64,000 nt of DNA, from positions 1-64,000 of the forward strand of contig VTPC01091008.1 of assembly GCA_011009095.1 (NCBI GenBank), read 5' to 3'. Below are positions 55,240-64,000 of this stretch, piece by piece. The translations under genes were made by a program, and so were the position numbers. Origin of the DNA: Ignelater luminosus. Its lineage: Eukaryota; Arthropoda; Insecta; Coleoptera; Elateridae. The first letter of the stretch is position 1. The number at the start of each line of letters is the position of its first letter. The notes beneath the pieces were generated by a model. That model did not search any database, had not been told where the DNA came from, and saw nothing but the letters and a program-made list of their open reading frames with translations.

Positions 55240-58200
55240 TGAATTAACCAAGTTTTAAAAATATGTTGGGAATATCTGTAGCTAACTGACAGCTGCAAGC
55301 TGACATGTTCTCTTAGAGTTTAAACCGATGGTCTTTTGTCCGGATGCAGTTTGCTGGGACAGTGATTTTCGGTATTTTTTAAATTCCGATGAAAAGATTT
55401 CTTTTTATCAAAATTCGCAAAACTTAGGCATATTTTTTTAAAGTGTTGGTTCTCATTTCTAGAACACATGTCTAGCAACTAACGACCAATTGTTATTATA
55501 GAATTCTTTTGGAATCGTTTCGATATGTTTCGGAAAAATACACGAAAGTAGTATAAAAGCTCCATAGTGTTAGCTTTTTCATAAATGGAGATATTCTAAA
55601 ACTGTAGAGTTAAACGAGTTAACGAGTCTAGAAATTCATAGAAATCGGACAAAGTCACAAAAATAAAATTTGCTATAAGCTCAACAGTTGTGAAGTTTCA
55701 AGACGTATTGAAATGTTCCAGAAGGTCAAAGAGATCGATGCTTGAATGGATAAAGAAGTATTTTGCAAAGCGTTCATTTAAAAAACATTAAAGTATAAAA
55801 GTAGAAGCGTCATCGTCAAATGTAGGGTATACACGAAAGACTTTTTTCTCCTTAAATTTTGTACACCTATTGCCATATACGGAAACCTCGTATTCCCGGC
55901 ATATTCCTTTTACAACCTCGACAATGCTGGAGTCATTGCCTATATTTCCTAAAATATTGCCAACATTTCCCTAACATTCTACATTCCCTTAATTAGTTCT
56001 ACTATTTCCAGCTCGATGCCTAAAACATTCCCGTTTCTCTGCGTCATCTTAAAATGCTCGAGGCAGAAAGAACTGTGAGAAACATGGCGACAAAAAAACA
56101 TTTTTAATATTGAAAAAGTAGTAGATAATTTAACTGATTATTTCAAACTTTACAAGACTTATCCGCTGCCATCATGCCAACATCAAGAAAAGAAGTATTG
56201 TCTTTGTCATTACAGAAATTGACGTTCCCTGCCGATCGCTCAGGAACCCTTCACCGACAGCGCTGCTAAATAATGTTTTTAGAAAGCCAATCTCGATTGA
56301 TCTCAGCTTTCGATAGGCAAAACTCCTTTTTAAAGAGAGGGATACGATATATGAATCTTGTGGATCCTTTTTAAAGAAGTTAGAGGTCTTCAAAGATTTT
56401 TATTTTTGTTTTTCTATGATTCAAAAACTACTGATGCGATTCTGTTCAAATTTGATATTATAGCTGAATCTTTATCCTTTTGAGACGAAGTGACAATTAT
56501 CCTTCTTGTTTTGTTTTTAGTTAGACAATAGAAATAGAACAACAACAATAAAAAAGCATTACGCACCTTGTTTTATCAATTGCAACGGTGCATTCGTAGT
56601 ATTTAAGTGGGCGCGTTCGTCGTGATTGCTTTTGCAACAGCAGCACCGGTTAGCCGACGGAACCGATTTGCAGATCCCGCCACAATTCTGTCCGACCGTC
56701 CCTAACAGTATTATAAGAGTTTCGTAGTAAGTTTGCTATCAAACTCATCTATTTTATCCGTTGATCGCGTGGAGCGTTCTCGTTACCTGATTACCAAATT
56801 TCAATGAGTCAAAAAGACTTAAGCCTAATGGCCATCATGATTTTAATTTTGTCTTCCCAATCGTCATAAAGTTACTGGCTTGACCTTTGAAAACAAGTGT
56901 TCCTTGCTGTAATCACTACCACTCTTTCAAAGAACCTACTGACTTGCTCATGCACAATAGTCGTAGTAGCTTTACTTCGTAATTCCACAAATTTACAGGA
57001 GTATTACTGAAATCGACACTAAAAATGTGTTTTGTTATCGAGATTTTTGCAAAGTTTTAAAAGAAAATTGCGTTGCTTGGTGGCTACAAAGATTTTCTTC
57101 TTCCGAAAAATTAAGTTCACCTAATACCGCTATATTCTGTAGCAGATTTTTGTAAGTGGGTTGTAAAAGGATTGTTAGATATCTTTGAATTTTCTCCTGA
57201 CGTAACAGGAAAGATCTTCAATTATTTCAATTTACTCTGCTTTTCAGCCGATTAACTCCGTGTCTTAATTTATTATGAATCACCCTTTATATATCATCAT
57301 TTTACGAACACTGTGTGTAACATACATTAGCATATTTATTTGACAAGACATGCAGAGAAAGCAGAGAATGAGAATTAAATGGCATTGCGTTTTAGAATTT
57401 CACGTATTGTTTACTAAAATAAGAACGCTCTCAATCATACATTAGTGAATTTAGATCTTGCTTCTTTTAATAATTTATCGTCAATTTGATAATCTTTAAA
57501 ATAAAAAATCTTTGCGTCTGTATAGCAAATACGTTGTTTCTTAAAACGGCTGCAATATCACATAATGATTGACATAAATGAAATATAAGTATTAGTAATA
57601 TGAACATGCCCAAAAGTTAATAGTTATCAAATGCAATTTTGCATCCTTCTCTTATACAGTTATAAATATGAATACTCGCTCCTTAATGTATAATTCTCTT
57701 CAACTATTCTTCATTTAAATTCTATACTGCAATAAAACAAAAACTTGTGGGATGTTTATTCTACAAATAATAAAGAACACCGCTTTTCATTCAATTCTTT
57801 TTTTTACAATGTGTTTACATATTTTGTTTACGAATAAGTTTTTATCGCCAGAAATTTCCCCGAAAAAAATATACACAACAGAAATTTTAATATAATCGTT
57901 TGAGACGTTTGTCAATTATACCAAGATATAAATTCTTTGAATTAGAAATAATCTGGCGCAATAATGAGAAGTTGAAGAGGGCAGCACCGCCTATGCTTGT
58001 CCTTCTTTCCCTTCGACGCACTTTGCCCACAACCATACGAGTCACACATATCCCCATAACGTTGTTCCTCTACCCATATTTATTTCCTCTATGACATTAC
58101 TTAACAAATTTGTAGCAGTTTAAGTTACCAGTCTGTAATATAATTTCTGGATTTAGGGTAAACAATTCCCTAAAAGTTTTGTTAAAGATATCTTTAATTT

Positions 58201-59727
58201 AAGCATGATGACTTATAAATTTGGAATTACCAGAATATTTTGTTAACAGCAAACTCGTCAGTAACTATATTTACCGCGAAGATACTTCTTACTTGAAGTT
58301 TATGTAGCCAACAGGTAAATTCAAGAGTTAGATTCTTTTATGTTATCAAACTAAGACCAAATAACGGTTAGTCGGAGTGGTGAATAATCTTTTTAAATTA
58401 CATTCCCTAACCTACTAAAATATTTACAAATGTTTACAATACAGAAACTTTTTTTTCTGCCGTTTACAAATTTACAATAGTGTGCAAACTTACGTTCCTC
58501 GACGAATTTATCAAAACATACATGTCACATCCAAATAAACACACAAAATCACCAAAATAAACCGAACACATGACAAGAAATGCTGGTCAAGTCGATTCCA
58601 GTTGCGTACTTATTCCAAAGATCGTTGATTGTTGGTAAAGGTGAGGCAGTAGCTATCCAGCTCGATGAATCCCTGAATAAAGATAGATGAATTCCAAGCG
58701 GAACGATACAGAATTTAGCGCGGAACAGAGATTTATAATCCGGTGTACGCCAAACGACTAGAATAACGCCGAGAGAACTTCAAGGGATGCCTACACATAA
58801 TCGGAAATTCAGGGTTACACAAAATTCCCGTTTAATAACGATAAGCTTTTTAATCCACAATACTCGACACTTCAAAGATAAAAAGTGGACATTACAATAT
58901 CTTTCAAAAGTTCCCGTGCGAAAAATTCCGAGACAGCTCTGGACTGTCCAAGATGTAAACTGATAACTGACTGACTGATGATTTTTCAATTTTCAAAAAG
59001 ATGGTTTGCGCCTAATGCGTGATTATGCCAACGGGGGTAAACTATATGTATACTTTTGGTCGTTCTATGATGATAAGACCGTGATTGGCCACTCTTGAAG
59101 CGTTGGGGTTGGTACTTCCTCACACCAAAGACAACGAACTCTATAACTGTGAAGTTGCACAGTTTGTGGTCATAAAAGCCACAATGCTAACTGGTCGGGT
59201 ATAATCTATTGCGAGATAAAGTAGAATTTTAATGCTATTCTTCTGTAATAAATCATTTATAAGGGAAAATACAATTGTTAGAAAATATCCCGTTCTTGAT
59301 TTACCGTTGTTAGTAAGAGCGAGACGGAAAGACATATGTTTTTATAGAAATAAACTGGAACTCAATTCTTAAGGTTATTTTACAGAAAGAAATAATTTTG
59401 GTAGTTGCTTTTATTGAAATAGGGTTTATAACCACAGACAAAAGCACATTTGTTAAACTTCGAGATCGCTTAAAATGAATTTTGAAACGGACACATTGTA
59501 ACAACTGGTTTTCATCAAGTTATCGCCATTTATTAAATTTATTATAGACTGTATTATTCTGTTTTAGTGTTTGGATATACTATATAATACTTCTTAATTA
59601 GGTACTGTCCATTTTTACTTACTCTTTTTTTGAAGATGGACTTTCGGTTTCAGATGCAGAGTTAGGGTTGATGACGAAGGACAAGAAACAACTGGCAAGT
59701 GACTTTGCTCCTTAAGACCACACTTAC
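55240..59727. other. 4.5 kb without recognisable genes
   Basis: AT-rich DNA. Small ORFs (56172-56393, 57900-58094, 58780-58989, 59141-59335, 59310-59504) carry no motif that I know. No inverted termini were recognised. It may be a long intron or an intergenic stretch. Confidence 0.35.
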
Positions 59728-59843
59728 TTGCAATCGTATCGCCGCTTTCACCATCATCGTTTTTCAGTTTTTTAAATGGACCTGCTTCGACATCTGTCTC
59801 GAAACTGACATCAAAGCCAGGAGGCTTCTGAAAGCTTTTTTCC
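59728..59843 (-). CDS. Possible orphan host exon
   Basis: On the minus strand a TTTATTTTAG acceptor precedes 59843 and a CAA-GTAAGT donor follows 59728. The 116-nt interval is open as EKSFQKPPGFDVSFETDVEA and then an acidic/basic stretch FKKLKNDDGESGDTIA. The splice sites fit the consensus well, the phases are 2 and 1, and the composition is polar, as in a linker region. I recognise no domain. It could belong to a gene extending beyond this window or be a chance frame. Confidence 0.3.
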
Positions 59844-59849
59844 CTAAAA

Positions 59850-61750
59850 TAAATTTTTTTTACATTACATAATATATACTTCATACTCTTATACTACCGT
59901 TTTGGAGGTGTTCCTCCAACGATGGAATCAGAACTACTCTGTTATAGTTCACCTTTTATTCTATAATACAATGGGACAGCACCCACTTTAAAATAATTTC
60001 TTTTGAGTACTTCCTTTCGTTTGAAAGTCTTCATCGGAAAAGTGTAATGAACAAATGTAGGGTTGTTTGGGTAAAACAACTTTGTCAAAGTTTAATATTG
60101 CTGAAGAAGTTCTGGGGTGATGGTTTTTTTTTATAATAATAATAAACTATAACATAATGAAAATAGATGTTATTTGTTAGGTTTATAAACAGATTAACAA
60201 TTGTTTAGGAACTATGTTGTTAAATCTTGTGCGAACTATGAATGATAACGAATGAATGAATGTCCCTGTAAATAACCAAGCTTTTATACATCTCTACCTG
60301 TGGGTAACAAAGAGCAGGCTTCTCGAGTTTTCGAAGAAAATAATATAACAATCTAGTTCTGAAAACTATCAACAGAAATTTTGTTCAAGAAAAATATATT
60401 GCAGTAGGCCCGTTTAAAAAGAAATTAACCAAAAGTAAAACTCTTCTAGGAAAATTTATAATGTGAAACATTTAAGATGTTTCAAAGAAGTAAGTTTTAA
60501 AGGAATTAATTGACAAACAGCAAAACCTTTCTTCTATAAAAATTTTGGAGTGCAAAACATTCGAAAATATCTTTAAGGAATTAACAGGTACAAGTGAGAC
60601 CCTTTTACCTTGAAATTTTTAGAAAGTGACCCTACATTGCTAACTAGCTTATTAACGATGCATTATGTCACCAAGGCTGCACTATTTTCCATTATTTACT
60701 ACATTTGTGCTTTTACATTTACATTACCAATAATGATATTGTTTATCATATTAATGATACTTTTCTTTTTACTATTATAAATATTTGTAAATTAACAGAA
60801 ATCATCAGTTTTGTATAAGTATAATAATTATTATACTTATATTGTACCATTAACTTAATTAATTAATTAAAATTAATCAAATTAAATAAATTTGTTGTGT
60901 AAAGTCCATTTCAAGTTGTACCGTACGCTTCAGGCAATGCTTAATACGGTCAGTTGGTTTTACAAGTGGTTGTAAATTTAAAATTTCACTACCACAACAA
61001 CCGACTGTTATGGTCCGTACTTATACTTTTTGAATAGGTTTGAAAGGAAACTACATAAGATGTGATTAAAAAGATTATTCAAAGAGAAGTGTTTTTTTAC
61101 TTAATTATCGTATATTTACTTACAATTTATTTCTGATGATTATCTATAAATTATCTTGGTATTTCTATAGAAACATATTTTTTGTATTTACATTTAAAGA
61201 AATATATTATATAAACAAGATTTTTCTTATAATATTTAGTTTCACAAAATATAATAAAAAGGAATTTCGTTTATATACATATACAAACGTAATTATTTGC
61301 CTTTAATTTATTCCATAGAAAATATTGGAGAATCTTTCTTATAAACTTTGTGTGCAATATTGCTCTTTTGCAGGTATGGGATCTCACAAGTTAGTTTATT
61401 GTACAGTTCTCACAGTCTGCGTTCTTTTATATGACAATATTTAGGGCTTTGCCGATGAATTAGCATCGGAACTTTACATTACATTATCTCATTTAATAAA
61501 GATCGGTACTAACAAATTTAGAAAATCAAATAATACAAAATAAAACATGCTTTATTTGTGATGCACAATGTTACCACAATATGTATACTTCTAGTACACC
61601 CCTGTAAAATTCTGTGTAGCAAATGTTCCTACAACCACTTTGAAGGGATTACAGAGGTTTTACAATAGGATTTAAAAGATTATTTATTGCCACTTAAGGG
61701 TCTGTACGAATTTAAATGGAATGCACTATACTATATTTTTGAAATAAAAT
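59850..61750. other. Unassigned AT-rich DNA with one imperfect hairpin
   Basis: No genes found. At about 60943-61015 the stretch GGTCAGTTGGTTTTACAAGT pairs imperfectly with CACAACAACCGACTG across a short AT loop. That hairpin is long enough to be noticed but has bulges. Confidence 0.3.
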
Positions 61751-62148
61751 CTTGTTTTTATTCTCAAAATAATATAAAACATAACTGACGCAGCTCGGTA
61801 GGATTGCAAACGATTAATTCATGGCGAACTAAATCGCGTGTTATAACACTTCATTTGCCGGAGAACCAAACGTCTAGAAAAGCCACCATCGCTGGACCAG
61901 ACACCATTTGGAACACGAGGCAGAAAAACACCGCAGTAGCAGAGGACAAACATTGCCAAACAACACTGCGACAAGAAATTTCGCTAATGTAAGTAGCTCA
62001 TTTTTCTATACAAAATCCCAAAGCCACCCTAAACTCCCTTATCTCATCTATTTTTAGTTTAAACGTAAGCGAAAGTGCTTTAAAAGAAAGTGCATTCACA
62101 AGTAATTTAACAAATCAAGTTTTATTAAAAATAAGTGTAAGTGACAAA

Positions 62149-62640
62149 ATGACAACTCGCAGCGTATCACAGCTTCCATTAAAAATCTTGAAGATGATTC
62201 CACAATTTAATGGAGAGCCAAGAAGATTTCCCGCCTGCGACTTCATTACTGGACAATTTTATGACTTAAAAAATAATACCTTCCAGAATGCTGTATTGTT
62301 TAGCTCTATTAAAGGTAAATTAACGGATGCTGCAGAAGCATTAATCCTAGGGAGGAATCTAAATACCTGGCTCGACCTAAGAAGTTGCCTGTGCCGCGCA
62401 TTCTCGGACCAACGTGACGAGGCATTCCTTCTACAGACGTTAATAGGACTGAGATAAAATCCTAATAAATCGGCGCAGAATTTTCACAGTGTTGCATCGA
62501 GATTAGAAGATTACTGCTGACAAAGATCGCAACTGACATATGTACAGCAGAAATCAAAAATCATAATATACAGAAATACAACGATCTCACACTTAAGGTA
62601 TTTCTTACGGGGCTAAGAGAACCCATCGGTACTTTTCAAA
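62149..62640 (+). pseudogene. Gypsy gag N-terminal part
   Basis: MTTRSVSQLPLKILKMIPQF starts at 62149, followed by FNGEPRRFPACDFITGQFYD, KGKLTDAAEALILG and FSDQRDEAFLLQTLIGLR, a stop, and LTLKVFLTGLREPIGT in another frame. This is the capsid-like part of 17.6-type gag. It runs directly into RT sequence at about 62636. Confidence 0.7.
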
Positions 62641-63790
62641 GAGTTATGGACAACATACTTCGAGGTATACAAAACGAAACTTGCTTAGTTTATTTAGATG
62701 ATACAGTTATATTTTCTACCTCTTTACAGGAACATTTAGATAGACTTAGAGAGATGTTTAAAAGGTTAGAAAATACAAACATGAAAATTCAGTTAGATAA
62801 ATCAAAATTTTTAAAAAAAGGAAGTAAATTATTTAGGTCACGTCATCACACCTGCGAAAGTGAAACCAAATCCCGACAAAATTAAAGCAATACAAGACTA
62901 TTCAATTCCATCCACCAAGAAAGAATTAAAAAAAAGTAGGATACTATCGTAAATTCATTAAAGACATGGCAAAATTAACTAAACCCATGACAGTTTGTTT
63001 AAAAAAAGGAAATAAAATCACTGACACCCCAGAATTTTTAAAGTTTTGATACTTGCAAATAAATCTTAACAAACTCGCCTTTTCTACAATATCCCGACTT
63101 TTCAAAACCCTTTATTGGCAACGACAAACCGGTAGCGTATGCTTCTCGTACCTTAAGTGAGTCAGAACAAAAGTATTCAACAATAGAAAAGGAATTACTA
63201 GCAATAGTATGGGCTACTAAATGCTTTCGCCCATATCTCTTTGGCATAAAATTCCTGATATACACAGACCACAGACCTCTTACCTGGCTATTCTCTTAAA
63301 AGAAACCAAATTCTAAGTTAGTGCATTGGCGACTCAAACTAGAAGAATTTGATTACGATAGTGTGTATAAAAAAGGTAAACACAACGCGAACGCAGATGC
63401 TTTATCGAGAATACAATTTAATGCGATAGAAACCGACAACCAATCAATTCAGGTACAGATAGACGAGAGGAAACTTGCTAACCTTTTAGATGAAATGCCA
63501 AATTTAGCATTTGACGAGAACAATTTAGTTGACGACATAGATGAAATAGTTAGAAACGCAAGCAATGAAATTACCAGCGACAACAATAACTCGAATAAAC
63601 AACCACAAACCCCTATTTCTTTTGTAACCTCTGAACAAGACAATGACTCGACACCAAGTATACCGATATTAAATGAAGCCGTTGACACTAAGGATAAACA
63701 ATTAATAATCAAAACATTATTTCAAAATCCCACGAACCCTAAATCAGTTAATCGTGAAAGCAACATTCTGCAACTGGTTTCACCCCTTTA
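62636..63790 (+). pseudogene. Gypsy RT end and RNase H, fused to gag by deletion
   Basis: FQRVMDNILRGIQNETCLVY and LDDTVIFSTS (YLDD box) follow the gag fragment at once. The thumb (HVITPAKVKPNPDKIKAI, YYRKFIKDMAKLTKPM) has two shifts. RNase H blocks are [35 protein letters not shown] and [20 protein letters not shown], then NADALSR, with a stop after TWLFS. The TDAS motif is lost in a deletion near 63080. An acidic, Asn-rich tail of about 120 codons closes the frame at 63791. Confidence 0.8.
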
Positions 63791-63791
63791 G

Positions 63792-64000
63792 AGTTAACCT
63801 TGGGACACACAAAGTCAAGAAACATACAGGATCAAGATTTCGAAAAATTCTGTAACCAACAGTATGTAAGAGACCATCGAGAACGACTCCAATTAATCTA
63901 TAATCAAGTATCGGAAAAAATACAACAACGGAAATCATCACATATCAAAAACCAAAACAACACCAGAAACGACAGCGGAAAATTTAAAATAAGTCAAACA
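63792..64000 (+). pseudogene. Gypsy integrase C-terminal remnant
   Basis: FEKFCNQQYVRDHRERLQLI and YNQVSEKIQQRKSSHIKNQN match the helix after the integrase core in Gypsy elements. Zinc-binding and DDE parts are missing. The window ends inside it. Confidence 0.55.

Larger units (their letters stand above)
61750..64000 (+). mobile_element. Second Gypsy element, deletion derivative, runs off the window
   Basis: The plus-strand order is gag N-terminus, RT palm end, RNase H and integrase C-terminus. Protease, most of RT and most of integrase are missing as internal deletions. The 5' boundary is not defined. A TGGCGAACTAAATCGCG stretch near 61821 stands where a primer-binding site might be, but I cannot name the tRNA. 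Confidence 0.75.

Noticed and set aside
1-64000. CRISPR arrays, operons, ribosome binding sites, tRNA or rRNA genes
   Set aside because: Searched by eye. Repeats here are tandem or inverted transposon repeats, genes have spliceosomal introns, and no cloverleaf with internal A/B boxes was found.

Overview
This 64 kb window is AT-rich nuclear DNA of an arthropod, almost certainly an insect. The evidence is spliceosomal introns of about 50-125 bp, a TATA/poly(A) gene structure, and insect-type mobile elements (mauritiana-like mariner, R1, I and RTE LINEs, Bel/Pao, Gypsy, P-like, Penelope-like). The short introns and repeat load would suit a beetle, but nothing here fixes the order. No bacterial, rRNA, tRNA or CRISPR feature was found.

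One host gene is convincing: a nine-intron M13 (neprilysin-like) gene at 43.7-46.3 kb (+), with TATA box, signal peptide and poly(A) signal. Its ten exons join without a stop into 658 codons. The predicted secreted protein keeps the M13 fold landmarks but lacks the HExxH zinc site and the Asp of ExxxD, so it should be a pseudo-protease. Two further orphan exons with good splice sites lie on the minus strand (21.0-21.2 and 59.7-59.8 kb), and a decayed SWIM-finger gene lies at 23.4-24.2 kb.

The rest is layered mobile DNA. 0-7 kb: a small MITE, two LINE tails, a Penelope-like element split by a 1.3 kb Tc1/mariner-type element with clean TA duplications, a 1.2 kb foldback repeat, and a LINE endonuclease/RT relic. 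7-15.7 kb: a hAT (TTF/DUF4371) transposase split by a long-TIR MITE; an R1-type ORF1 split by a TA MITE; a 9-bp minisatellite interrupted by a Transib-like non-autonomous element; and an RTE RT relic. 16-23 kb: a solo terminus, an array of about 11 x 115-bp units, a mauritiana mariner, and a second mariner. 24.9-30.2 kb: a P-element transposase relic and an I-clade LINE bounded by (TAA)n arrays. 30.5-35.1 kb: a Bel/Pao retrotransposon carrying the second Transib-like copy. 36-43 kb: a Cys-type gene fragment, a pair of near-identical 40-bp inverted repeats 6.1 kb apart, and RTE and R1 relics between them. 46.6-50.8 kb: a MITE, a hAT N-terminus, and a CAGGGTT-ended element with a nested Tc1. 51.9-55.0 kb: a palindrome abutting a Gypsy element. 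55-61.7 kb: mostly anonymous DNA. 61.8-64.0 kb: a second, internally deleted Gypsy element.

Nested insertions give relative ages. The Penelope, hAT, R1 ORF1, Bel/Pao and minisatellite sequences are older than the DNA elements inserted in them. The best-supported novelty is the two-copy Transib-like family (CAC...GTG ends, 5-bp target duplications at both copies). The most interesting gene is the predicted catalytically dead secreted M13 protein. All calls come from reading the sequence; no database search was possible.
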